From positions 1 to 9,691 of the forward strand of contig CAJXJG010000052.1 of NCBI GenBank assembly GCA_913054425.1: DNA of 9,691 nt, written 5' to 3'. This document shows positions 1 through 6,616 of this stretch, piece after piece (within the stretch, counting starts at the first letter, position 1; every line of letters starts with the position of its first letter). A model generated the notes under the pieces. That model did no database searches. It saw nothing but the letters and a program-made list of their open reading frames with translations, and was not told the DNA's origin. The stretch is from an uncultured Fidelibacterota bacterium (GTDB lineage: Bacteria; Fidelibacterota; Marinisomatia; Marinisomatales; UBA8229). The position numbers and the translations under genes were made by a program.

Positions 1-55
1 TCTTGCGATCACTAGCTCCTGAAGCTAGCGTGTATACCAATTTCACCACCCGGGC
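1..55 (-). tRNA. tRNA-Leu (anticodon CAG), 3' part cut by window edge
   Basis: Read on the minus strand, position 55 begins a 7-nt acceptor strand GCCCGGG. It is followed by TG, a D-arm closed by GTG/CAC, and an anticodon stem CTAGC/GCTAG around the 7-nt loop TTCAGGA. The anticodon CAG (plus-strand positions 19-21) reads the leucine codon CUG. After the anticodon stem the sequence starts a variable arm of the form GATCGCAAGA, as expected for a class II (long variable arm) tRNA such as Leu. The T-arm, the 3' acceptor strand and any CCA lie beyond the left edge. The gene is divergent from smpB. Identity as Leu rather than Ser rests on the anticodon and the D-arm sequence. Confidence 0.93.
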
Positions 56-70
56 ATGATACCGTGATAA

Positions 71-100
71 AAATTACCCTTCTGTTTCATAATTGAGCAA
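71..100 (-). promoter_or_regulatory. possible sigma-70-type promoter for tRNA-Leu
   Basis: On the minus strand, TTGCTC (plus positions 95-100) and TAATTT (71-76) are separated by 18 nt. This would place the transcription start a few nucleotides upstream of the tRNA 5' end at 55. The matches to TTGACA and TATAAT are only partial, and the region is AT-rich, so chance similarity is possible. Confidence 0.3.
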
Positions 101-112
101 GGAATAAACTTG

Positions 113-141
113 ATACACCATCGAAAGACGGTGTATTTTTC
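113..141 (+). terminator. dyad with T-run upstream of smpB (terminator-like, or operator)
   Basis: ATACACC at 113-119 pairs perfectly with GGTGTAT at 130-136. Past an A/C mismatch, two more pairs (T-A, C-G) close a GAAA tetraloop at 123-126. The right arm runs into TTTT at 137-140, which gives a rho-independent terminator shape on the plus strand. It could end a transcript entering from the left. However, only the divergent tRNA lies to the left in this window, and smpB starts 15 nt after the T-run. The dyad also sits between a TTGATA (110-115) and a TATTTT (134-139) that could be -35 and -10 boxes for smpB, so an operator or attenuator role is an alternative. Confidence 0.5.
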
Positions 142-155
142 GTTCGTATTTTCTG

Positions 156-605
156 ATGGATCAAAAGGCTATTGCTACAAACAAAAAAGCTTATCATGAA
201 TATTTTATTCTTGATAAACTTGAAGCAGGAATTGAGTTAACGGGGAGTGAAGTAAAGAGTCTGCGTGAAGGGAAGGTCAGCCTTAAAGAAGGCTATGTGA
301 TAATTCGTGACAATGAAGCATTAATGATGGGTGTTCACATTAGTCCTTATTCCCATACCGGCTATAGTGGTCATGAACCCAATCGGGAGAGACGTCTTCT
401 GCTCACGAAGCGTGAGATACTAAAGCTTGGTCAAAAAATAGCAGAAAAAGGTATGACAATTATTCCATTGAAACTCTATTTTAAAAAAAGTTGGGCAAAA
501 GTAGAGATTGGTGTCGCTAAAGGAAAGAAACATTATGATAAAAAAGCGACATTAAAAGAAAAGGATATAAAGAGAGAAACAGATCGTGAGATGAGAAAAT
601 ACTAA
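156..605 (+). CDS. smpB: SsrA-binding protein SmpB
   Basis: SmpB is the protein partner of tmRNA in trans-translation. It binds the tRNA-like domain of SsrA, brings it to stalled ribosomes and places its C-terminal tail in the empty mRNA channel. The 149-aa length is typical. Family hallmarks are present: an NKKAYHEYFI segment near residues 9-18, LTGSEVKSLR at 28-37, HEPNRERRLLL at 73-83 forming part of the RNA-binding beta barrel, and a basic C-terminal tail starting with GKKHYDKK at 123-130 and ending DREMRKY. The start at 156 gives the normal N-terminus. No Shine-Dalgarno sequence is visible before it, only T-rich DNA. Its TAA stop shares one base with the tyrS ATG. No tmRNA gene was recognised in the window. 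Confidence 0.98.
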   Translation: MDQKAIATNKKAYHEYFILDKLEAGIELTGSEVKSLREGKVSLKEGYVIIRDNEALMMGVHISPYSHTGYSGHEPNRERRLLLTKREILKLGQKIAEKGMTIIPLKLYFKKSWAKVEIGVAKGKKHYDKKATLKEKDIKRETDREMRKY

Positions 606-1816
606 TGAAATATTTACCAGTAAATGAACAATTAAAGCTGATAGAACTTGGTGTTGAGGAAATTCTTCCAAAAGGTGAACTGCAACACAAACTTGAAAGG
701 TCTCTGGAAACAAATAAACCCATAAACGTTAAGTTAGGCTGTGATCCCAGCAGGCCAGACTTACATCTTGGCCATGCTGTAGTTTTACGAAAACTCCGAC
801 AATTTCAAGATTTGGGGCATCAGGCTATCCTTGTCATTGGTGATTTTACTGCCATCATTGGTGATCCGTCCGGACGCAATAAAACACGTCCTCAGTTGTC
901 GCTTAAGGAAGCAAAATCTAATGCGAAATCCTATGTTGACCAATCTAAAGTAATACTTGATATAAATAAACTTAAAATAGTATATAATTCTGAATGGCTC
1001 AATGTAATGAACTTCAGCGATGTAGTAAAACTTGCCAGCAGATATACTGTAGCGCGGATGTTGGAACGGGATGACTTTACCAATCGCTATAAGGCTGAAA
1101 TTCCAATCTCCATTCATGAATTTCTCTATCCTCTGGCCCAGGGGATGGATTCAGTGGAATTAAAAGCTGACGTAGAATTAGGCGGAACCGATCAGAAATT
1201 CAATTTGTTGGTTGGCCGCGATCTGCAAAAGGAATATGGACAAGATCCACAGGTTATTCTTACTCTCCCCTTATTGGAGGGAACAGATGGAGTAGAGAAA
1301 ATGTCCAAATCATATGGGAACCATATTAGCCTGCTAGATTCTCCTGACGATATGTATGGAAAAACTCTATCCCTTTCTGATGAAATGATTGAAAAATATT
1401 TCATCCTTGCTGTTGGTGCAGATGAAGCAACAATGGACGACATCCGATCCCAGTTGTCAGACAGTTCAGTGAATCCAAGGGATATAAAGCGCCGCTTGGC
1501 AAGAGAACTTGTTGCGGTTTATCACTCTAAAGAGAAGGCACTTGAAGCTGAACGGAATTTTGACCGGATTTTTGTACAGAAAGCAATACCGGATAAGATG
1601 GAGGAATATACCCTGCTTGAAGAAAAACAACTTTTAGAAATTTTGCTGGAAGCAGGATTGATAAAAAGCAAAGGTGAAGGAAGGCGTCTTGTGAAGCAAA
1701 AGGCTGTTATAATTGATGGCGAGACTTGCACAGATGAACTTTTTCAAATTGTTCCCGGGGATAAAGAAATTGTATTAAAAGTTGGGAAAAGAAGGTTTTT
1801 AAAGGTCCTTGGATGA
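605..1816 (+). CDS. tyrS: tyrosyl-tRNA synthetase, type 2 (TyrZ-like)
   Basis: This cytosolic class I aminoacyl-tRNA synthetase charges tRNA-Tyr with tyrosine at the expense of ATP. The Rossmann catalytic domain carries the HIGH signature as HLGH at residues 54-57 and the KMSKS loop as KMSKS at 232-236. The GGTDQKFN segment at 193-200 contributes to the active site. A C-terminal S4 RNA-binding domain occupies about 340-400 (LLEILLEAGLIKSKGEGRRL). A canonical KMSKS, rather than the KFGKT of E. coli TyrS, together with the DLHLGHAVVLRKL context, places it in the type 2/TyrZ clade. The 403-aa length is normal for that clade. The start overlaps the smpB stop by one base, and the TGA stop overlaps the next ATG as ATGA, so all three genes are probably cotranscribed and translationally coupled. 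No T-box-like leader is possible in this position. Confidence 0.97.
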   Translation: MKYLPVNEQLKLIELGVEEILPKGELQHKLERSLETNKPINVKLGCDPSRPDLHLGHAVVLRKLRQFQDLGHQAILVIGDFTAIIGDPSGRNKTRPQLSLKEAKSNAKSYVDQSKVILDINKLKIVYNSEWLNVMNFSDVVKLASRYTVARMLERDDFTNRYKAEIPISIHEFLYPLAQGMDSVELKADVELGGTDQKFNLLVGRDLQKEYGQDPQVILTLPLLEGTDGVEKMSKSYGNHISLLDSPDDMYGKTLSLSDEMIEKYFILAVGADEATMDDIRSQLSDSSVNPRDIKRRLARELVAVYHSKEKALEAERNFDRIFVQKAIPDKMEEYTLLEEKQLLEILLEAGLIKSKGEGRRLVKQKAVIIDGETCTDELFQIVPGDKEIVLKVGKRRFLKVLG

Positions 1817-3471
1817 AAAAATGGTTATTTTTCTTCCAGATTTCCACAATTCTATTTAGTGCTCAAACTTCAGAGAAACCTGGCACCCGCTTAGTAGTTT
1901 TTATAAGTATAGATCATTTCCGCCCAGACCTTTTGACCCGTTTCGATGGTCTCTATACAGGCGGATTCCGGTGGCTTATTGATCACTCAACCTGGTTCAC
2001 AAATACGCATCATGAACATGCATATACAGCAACCGGTCCTGGTCATTTTGTACTGGGATCTGGAAGGCATCCTGGACCAATGGGAATTTTAGGAAATAGT
2101 TGGTATGATCCTGAAAAAAATGAAGACGTTTATTGTGTGGAGGATTCCTTGTCTAAGATTCTGGGGGGTGGAGGGAGAAAAGTGTCCTATCGAAATGTTC
2201 ATTGTACTGCTCTTGGGGATTGGGTAAAGGAGTTCTACCCTGGAGCAAAAGTCTATTCAATAGCAGGAAAGGACAGGGCGTCAGTGTTCATGGGTGGAAA
2301 ATCACCGGATATGGCAATTTGGTACAACTGGGAAGGTAGATTTGTTACATCCGATTATTATACAGCCCGAATTCCCCCCTGGCTTGAAGATTTTAATAAT
2401 TCCCTGGCTGTAGAAAAGTATAAAGATTCATTGTGGACACGTTCGTTAGACACTCAAGTGTACGAACAATATTCGCGGCAGGATTATTTTCAGGGTGAAG
2501 AAGATGTCTTTGAATTCCTACCATATTCGCCCGTTTTCCCAATAGGATTTAATCCAGGTGAAAATGTCGGGGAAAATATCGGAAATACCCATTGGCTTGA
2601 AAAAATTACCCTTAATTTGGCTTCGGTAATTGTCACCAATGAAAACTTGGGTTATGACGAAATTCCGGATATACTATTTCTGGGGCTTTCCGCTACGGAT
2701 TGGATTGTCCATAACTGGGGTCCTTTTTCCCAGGAAGTTATGGACCTCATGATAAAATTGGATCGGTATCTTGCCAAGTTTTTTCGTGTTCTGGATGAAA
2801 AAGTTGGCCTTGAGAATATTCAGTTTGTTCTTACTTCCGATCATGGTGGATTGCCAATTCCTGAATACTTGAAGGAAAAAGAACTCGAAAACACAGGACG
2901 CGTAAACCCTGAAGTCCGTAAAAATGCTTCTAAAAATATTTTAGGAGAGTTAATAAATACTTATGGAGTGGACGATTTGGTTTTAATTAAGGGAACCAGG
3001 TTTTATTATAACCATCAAAAATTGAACGAACTCTATATCAACCCTTCTGAAATTGATGGAATAATTCGAAAACATATTAACACTGTCGATGGATTTGCTC
3101 AATTGATTACTAAAAATGAGGTTATAAATGCTCCAGCCGAAGATATAATTTTACAGAGATTTAGAAATATTCACCATCCCACAAAAAGTCCAGATGCTTC
3201 AATTTTACTGGAAAAGAATTGGGTATATAGAACCCCTTACGGCACTGGTCACGGTACACCATATAGTTATGATTCTCATGTACCGCTGCTGTTTTCAAAG
3301 GAGGGGGAACAGAAGACATTTATTTCGAGAAAAATTTTGACGGTTGATATCGCTCCTACCGTTGCACAAATTCTGGGAGTTGCAATTCCCGAAGGAATTG
3401 ATGGAATGCCAATTAGAGAAATGAATAGAAAAGGGGATTCGTATGGTAAAAGTGAAAATAATTCAGAATAG
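1813..3471 (+). CDS. secreted PafA-like alkaline phosphatase (AP superfamily)
   Basis: This is a predicted exported metal-dependent phosphomonoesterase of the alkaline phosphatase/nucleotide pyrophosphatase superfamily. The N-terminus (KK, then a hydrophobic stretch at 4-17, SA before Q18) looks like a signal peptide. The two-zinc active site is recognisable: D34 (ISIDHFRP), nucleophile T74 in TATGPGH, D296 and H300 (ATDWIVH), D343-H344 (TSDHGG), and H480 in GTGHGT or nearby H489. Residues that set monoesterase specificity in PafA also have counterparts: N95 in ILGNSWYD and a K-x-R pair K153/R155 in GKDRAS. An active phosphate-scavenging enzyme is therefore likelier than a diesterase. The 552-aa length is typical. 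Its ATG overlaps the tyrS stop by 4 nt, with AAAGG at 1801-1805 as a ribosome binding site inside tyrS. The natural substrate is not shown by the sequence. Confidence 0.87.
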   Translation: MKKWLFFFQISTILFSAQTSEKPGTRLVVFISIDHFRPDLLTRFDGLYTGGFRWLIDHSTWFTNTHHEHAYTATGPGHFVLGSGRHPGPMGILGNSWYDPEKNEDVYCVEDSLSKILGGGGRKVSYRNVHCTALGDWVKEFYPGAKVYSIAGKDRASVFMGGKSPDMAIWYNWEGRFVTSDYYTARIPPWLEDFNNSLAVEKYKDSLWTRSLDTQVYEQYSRQDYFQGEEDVFEFLPYSPVFPIGFNPGENVGENIGNTHWLEKITLNLASVIVTNENLGYDEIPDILFLGLSATDWIVHNWGPFSQEVMDLMIKLDRYLAKFFRVLDEKVGLENIQFVLTSDHGGLPIPEYLKEKELENTGRVNPEVRKNASKNILGELINTYGVDDLVLIKGTRFYYNHQKLNELYINPSEIDGIIRKHINTVDGFAQLITKNEVINAPAEDIILQRFRNIHHPTKSPDASILLEKNWVYRTPYGTGHGTPYSYDSHVPLLFSKEGEQKTFISRKILTVDIAPTVAQILGVAIPEGIDGMPIREMNRKGDSYGKSENNSE

Positions 3472-3488
3472 TTATTTATCTAATCTTA

Positions 3489-3525
3489 TTGAAATCCTAA
3501 ATTCATAACAGAATTATTTTATATT
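3489..3525 (+). promoter_or_regulatory. possible promoter upstream of trxA
   Basis: The 75-bp gap between the phosphatase stop and trxA is very AT-rich. It contains TTGAAA at 3489-3494, AATTAT at 3512-3517 (17-nt spacing) and TATATT at 3520-3525. TTGAAA with AATTAT has correct spacing but a poor -10, while TATATT is a better -10 but too far away. The gap is the first real spacing after three overlapping genes, so a new promoter here is plausible. No terminator hairpin was seen in the gap. Confidence 0.3.
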
Positions 3526-3546
3526 TTAATGAAAAGGAGAAATCTT

Positions 3547-3873
3547 ATGGAAGATAATGTCTTTGAGTTTACTGAAAAAAACTTCAATTCAGAAGTTCTT
3601 CAATCTGACATACCGGTGCTTGTGGATTTTTGGGCTGAATGGTGTGGACCGTGCAAAGCAATAGCACCGACTGTCGGAGAAATTGCTGATGAATATAACG
3701 GAACGGTCAAAGTTGGAAAGGTTAATGTGGATAATAATCAAAAAGTTGCCATGGAATATGGAATTCGCAGTATTCCCAGCTTGTTGATTTTTAAAGATGG
3801 TACTATAGTAAATCAAATTGTAGGTTCGGTGGAAAAAGATAGTATTACCAAATTATTGAAGGAAGCATTATAG
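3547..3873 (+). CDS. trxA: thioredoxin
   Basis: This small cytosolic dithiol-disulfide oxidoreductase donates electrons to ribonucleotide reductase, peroxiredoxins and other targets, and is re-reduced by the TrxB encoded next to it. From the chosen start the protein is 108 aa, the standard thioredoxin length. It has the active site WCGPCK with C33 and C36, the buried Asp in VDFWAEW (D27), and the cis-proline P77 in RSIPSLLIF. The start at 3547 is preferred over an in-frame ATG at 3529. It follows an AAGGAG at 3534-3539 with 7-nt spacing and gives the usual N-terminus, whereas the upstream ATG would put this Shine-Dalgarno inside the gene. This is one of the strongest ribosome binding sites in the window. 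Confidence 0.97.
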   Translation: MEDNVFEFTEKNFNSEVLQSDIPVLVDFWAEWCGPCKAIAPTVGEIADEYNGTVKVGKVNVDNNQKVAMEYGIRSIPSLLIFKDGTIVNQIVGSVEKDSITKLLKEAL

Positions 3874-3876
3874 ATT

Positions 3877-3938
3877 TATTTCTAAAGGAGCTGAAATTGA
3901 ATAATGTAGTACCAAATTCAAAAGTACCTTTAGAAATA
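3877..3938 (+). repeat. perfect 12-bp inverted repeat between trxA and trxB
   Basis: TATTTCTAAAGG at 3877-3888 is the exact reverse complement of CCTTTAGAAATA at 3927-3938. Inside it, TTGAAT (3897-3902) pairs with ATTCAA (3916-3921), so the 38-nt internal segment can extend the structure. There is no T-run after the right arm, so it is not a classical intrinsic terminator. It begins 4 nt after the trxA stop. The left arm contains the AAAGG of a Shine-Dalgarno-like sequence (3884-3890), which would be hidden when the hairpin forms. A 3'-end stabiliser for trxA mRNA, an RNA processing site or a translational control element are possible. Confidence 0.7.
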
Positions 3939-3950
3939 TTTGGAAGATAG
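3897..3950 (+). CDS. possible 17-aa leader peptide or chance mini-ORF
   Basis: A TTG at 3897 lies 6 nt after a full AAAGGAG (3884-3890) and opens a 17-codon frame ending in TAG at 3948-3950. The predicted peptide is MNNVVPNSKVPLEIFGR. The same Shine-Dalgarno is also followed, 13 nt on, by ATG directly followed by TAG (3904-3909), a minimal start-stop unit. The peptide has no recognisable motif. It lies within the inverted repeat, so its translation would compete with the hairpin. It may be a leader peptide, a decayed gene end or chance. The only positive evidence is the ribosome binding site with good spacing. Confidence 0.25.
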   Translation: MNNVVPNSKVPLEIFGR

Positions 3951-3956
3951 TTGAAT

Positions 3957-3962
3957 TATAAT
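3957..3962 (+). promoter_or_regulatory. TATAAT -10-like box just upstream of trxB
   Basis: An exact TATAAT occurs 12 nt before the trxB ATG. If used as a -10 element, transcription would begin around 3968-3970 and leave a leader of only about 5-7 nt. That fits the absence of a Shine-Dalgarno sequence before trxB. No good -35 box is seen at 16-18 nt spacing, and AT-rich DNA gives such matches by chance. Confidence 0.35.
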
Positions 3963-3974
3963 ACAATTAATTAG

Positions 3975-4901
3975 ATGAATCGAAAAGTCATTATTATTGG
4001 TTCCGGCCCTGCTGGATTAACAGCTGCTCTTTATGCAGGACGTGCAAATCTTAATCCCTTAGTATTTGAAGGGAATCAGCCTGGCGGTCAGCTAACGATC
4101 ACCACTGATGTAGAAAATTATCCAGGGTTTCCTGAAGGAGTTCAGGGTCCTGAAATGATGGATCTTTTCCGGAAACAGGCGCAACGTTTTGGCGCTGAAA
4201 CTCAACTTAAAAATGTGACAAAAGTTGATTTAAGCAAATATCCATTCAAAGTGTGGGTCAACCAGGATCTTTTTACGGGTGAATCCATAATTATTTCCAC
4301 TGGAGCTTCTGCACGAATGCTTGGGTTGGAATCAGAAAAAGAACTCATGGGTTACGGAGTTTCAACCTGTGCAACCTGTGATGGATATTTTTTCCAAAAT
4401 AAAAAGTTGATGGTTGTAGGAGGTGGGGATTCTGCTATGGAAGAGGCAATTTTTCTTACCAAGTTTGCCTCAGAAATTTGGATTGTTCATCGCAGAGATC
4501 AACTGCGCGCATCCAAGATTATGCAGGACAGGATGGAGAAGAATCCAAAAATTCAGGTTCATTGGAACTCTGTTATACAGGAAATAAAGGGATCCAGGGA
4601 ATCTGGTGTAAAAGAAGTTATAGTGGAAGATACACTAACTGGCAAAACTCGGGAGGAATCATGCGACGGAGTTTTTCTGGCTATTGGACATATTCCAAAC
4701 GTGTCCCTGTTTAAAGATATTTTAAACATGGATAAAAATGGATATATCATTACAAAAGATGGTAGGACTTCAACCAGTATTCCCGGTGTATTTGCATGCG
4801 GAGATGTACAAGATCATGTATACCGTCAGGCTGTCACTGCAGCCGGGTCGGGCTGTCAGGCAGCTATAGATGCTGAGCATTATCTAGAGGAAAAATCCTG
4901 A
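3975..4901 (+). CDS. trxB: thioredoxin-disulfide reductase
   Basis: This cytosolic FAD flavoenzyme transfers electrons from NADPH to the thioredoxin encoded upstream. The 308-aa length matches low-molecular-weight bacterial TrxB. The FAD-binding Rossmann motif GSGPAG is at residues 9-14 and PGGQL at 36-40. The redox-active pair sits in CATCDG (C132, C135). The NADPH-binding GGGDSA is at 149-154, followed by HRRDQLR at 172-178, whose arginines contact the 2'-phosphate of NADPH and indicate NADPH rather than ferredoxin or NADH use. The C-terminal FAD motif is GVFACGDV, then the helix starting RQAVTAAGSG. An in-frame TAG directly precedes the ATG, so the start is fixed. There is no Shine-Dalgarno. 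The gene lies about 100 bp after trxA, separated by the inverted repeat. Confidence 0.97.
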   Translation: MNRKVIIIGSGPAGLTAALYAGRANLNPLVFEGNQPGGQLTITTDVENYPGFPEGVQGPEMMDLFRKQAQRFGAETQLKNVTKVDLSKYPFKVWVNQDLFTGESIIISTGASARMLGLESEKELMGYGVSTCATCDGYFFQNKKLMVVGGGDSAMEEAIFLTKFASEIWIVHRRDQLRASKIMQDRMEKNPKIQVHWNSVIQEIKGSRESGVKEVIVEDTLTGKTREESCDGVFLAIGHIPNVSLFKDILNMDKNGYIITKDGRTSTSIPGVFACGDVQDHVYRQAVTAAGSGCQAAIDAEHYLEEKS

Positions 4902-4950
4902 ATTAATCGACTTTCGTTTCATCGTTCATTCTAAATGAAAAGGATAAATG

Positions 4951-5649
4951 ATGAGCCAGAAAAAAAGAGTTGTTTATGAATTAAAGGATCTGAGGAAAGA
5001 TTACGGAAATCGTACCGTTCTTCAGATTGGTCATCTGGAATTTCATCCCGGAACTATTTATGGAATTGTTGGATCCGTTGGGTCTGGAAAGTCCACTTTA
5101 CTGCGCTTATTAGGTGGTAAAGAAAGAGAAACATCTGGATCTCTCAAATATGATGATGATATTTTCAAAACAGGATGGTTTGGAAAAATTTATTCCAACG
5201 AAGATATCTTTCTTCCCAATCTGGAAATTTTTCGTGAAAATCAGAAAGTAAATCAGGCTCTCAAAGTTGTTCATCCAAATAAAGTTGATTCCATTTATAA
5301 ACGGTTTTTTTCGAATGGACATCAAAAAGTTTTATGGGATCAGCGAATAGGCCAACTTTCCCCTGGTGAAAAATCATGGTTTAATAATATCATAGCTGTT
5401 TCCAGCGACCCTCGTGTATTGCTTATTGATGATTACGGTATCACTCTTGATAATAAAATGGAATTTGATTTCAGGAAAAAATTCATTAAAATGAGCAGAG
5501 AGTTAGGAACCACTATTATCCTGGCTGCTCCGGATGATTTTCATTTAAAGAAATTTGCTGCTGTATTAATCTATCTGGATAATGGACACATTTCAAAAAT
5601 CAGACCGGGAAAAACAAAAAGTCAGGATAAATTCCATAAAAGGTCCTGA
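4951..5649 (+). CDS. orphan ABC-type ATP-binding protein with degenerate catalytic motifs
   Basis: This is a single ABC nucleotide-binding domain of 232 aa, with no membrane segments and no permease gene beside it. Walker A is intact (GSVGSGKST, residues 41-49), and an A-loop tyrosine precedes it (DYG near 17-19). The signature is LSPGE (136-140) instead of LSGGQ. Walker B reads VLLIDD (156-161), so the catalytic Glu is replaced by Asp. The Q-loop glutamine is missing (KIYSNED where an FQ-type motif is expected), and the H-loop histidine is replaced in LAAPDD (191-196). Binding of ATP is plausible, but fast hydrolysis is doubtful. The protein may be regulatory or a diverged transporter subunit. 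The second of two adjacent ATGs is chosen because AGGA (4941-4944) lies 6 nt before it and only 3 nt before the first (4948). The histone-deacetylase-like gene follows after 19 nt. Confidence 0.75.
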   Translation: MSQKKRVVYELKDLRKDYGNRTVLQIGHLEFHPGTIYGIVGSVGSGKSTLLRLLGGKERETSGSLKYDDDIFKTGWFGKIYSNEDIFLPNLEIFRENQKVNQALKVVHPNKVDSIYKRFFSNGHQKVLWDQRIGQLSPGEKSWFNNIIAVSSDPRVLLIDDYGITLDNKMEFDFRKKFIKMSRELGTTIILAAPDDFHLKKFAAVLIYLDNGHISKIRPGKTKSQDKFHKRS

Positions 5650-5668
5650 ACATGTGTTTTAAGGTCAT

Positions 5669-6616
5669 ATGAAAACTGGCCTCATCACCTCTAATGCCTT
5701 TCTGGACCATGTGACAGGAGTGAATCATGTGGAAGCTCCTGAAAGAATTACATTCATCCTTGAACAATTAAAGTCATCAAATCTGTTGGATTCCCTTTAT
5801 GAGATTCAGCCCGCAACCCCAAGCAGATTGTTCCCCGAGCTGGTTCATGAGTCAGAATACGTTGATCGTGTTGAGAAAACCTGTAGAAACGGCGATCCCT
5901 ACATTGATACTTTAGATAACCCTATTTGTAAAAATTCTTATGACGTTGCTCTCTTAGCGACTTCAGCCGTATCTGTGGGAGTGGATTGGATTTTTTCAGG
6001 TAAGATAAAAAATGCCATGGCGATTCTCCGTCCGCCGGGACACCATGCAGAAAAAGATAGAGCTATGGGTTTTTGTCTTTTTAACAATGTTTCCATTGCA
6101 GCGCGTTACGCCCAGAAAGAGTATAAAGCGGAAAAGATACTCATTATTGATTTTGACGTTCATCATGGCAATGGTACACAGCATATTTTCGAGGAGGATT
6201 CAAGTGTGTTGTATGTTAGTCTTCACCGCTATCCTTTTTATCCAGGAACGGGAAGTAAAGATGAGACGGGTAAAGGCAGAGGACTTGGTATGACAATAAA
6301 TTATCCGCTTGATGCGCATACTGGCGACAATAATTACCTGGATATTGTAAATCTCTCTCTATCGGATAAGGTTTTGAAATTCCAACCGGATTTCATTATT
6401 TTGTCTTCAGGCTTTGATGCTCATGAATTTGATCCACTTGGTGGAATGGATGTGACCACCCAGGGATATGGTGCACTGACAGAAATCCTGGTGAAATTTG
6501 CCGAAGAATGCTGCGGAGGGAGAATACTATCCGTTCTGGAAGGAGGATATAATTTAAAGGCACTCGCAGAGAGTGTTGAAATCCATTTGAGAAAATTATC
6601 GGGAATAATAAATTGA
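5669..6616 (+). CDS. histone deacetylase family protein (Zn amidohydrolase)
   Basis: This bacterial member of the arginase/deacetylase fold is in the AcuC/HdaH/acetylpolyamine amidohydrolase group. Such enzymes remove acetyl or related acyl groups from lysine side chains, polyamines or small amides. All catalytic elements can be aligned by eye: the His pair H125-H126 in RPPGHHAE, GFCLFNN at 134-140, zinc ligands D163 and H165 in DFDVHHGNGT, zinc ligand D250 in SSGFDAHEFDPLGG, and the transition-state tyrosine Y294 in LEGGYN. The 315-aa length is usual for a stand-alone domain. AAGG at 5661-5664 is a weak, closely spaced ribosome binding site. The stop overlaps the next start as TTGA. The substrate cannot be told from sequence. 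No acetyl-CoA synthetase (acuA/acsA) is adjacent, so an acetoin-utilisation label would be unsafe. Confidence 0.92.
   Translation: MKTGLITSNAFLDHVTGVNHVEAPERITFILEQLKSSNLLDSLYEIQPATPSRLFPELVHESEYVDRVEKTCRNGDPYIDTLDNPICKNSYDVALLATSAVSVGVDWIFSGKIKNAMAILRPPGHHAEKDRAMGFCLFNNVSIAARYAQKEYKAEKILIIDFDVHHGNGTQHIFEEDSSVLYVSLHRYPFYPGTGSKDETGKGRGLGMTINYPLDAHTGDNNYLDIVNLSLSDKVLKFQPDFIILSSGFDAHEFDPLGGMDVTTQGYGALTEILVKFAEECCGGRILSVLEGGYNLKALAESVEIHLRKLSGIIN

Noticed and set aside
785..1117. Minus-strand open frame of 110 codons inside tyrS
   Set aside because: It is fully covered by the conserved catalytic domain of tyrS, has no recognisable motif and has low-complexity composition typical of an antisense shadow.
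3529..3546. Upstream in-frame ATG for trxA, adding six residues
   Set aside because: The AAGGAG lies between this ATG and the one at 3547, and thioredoxins normally begin at the equivalent of the second ATG.
4917..4940. TTTCAT...ATGAAA inverted repeat before the ABC-like gene
   Set aside because: A 6-bp repeat in AT-rich DNA is expected by chance and has no T-run or other supporting feature.
6012..6293. Plus-strand open frame of 93 codons inside the deacetylase gene
   Set aside because: It overlaps the most conserved catalytic motifs of the deacetylase in another frame, and its translation shows no domain.
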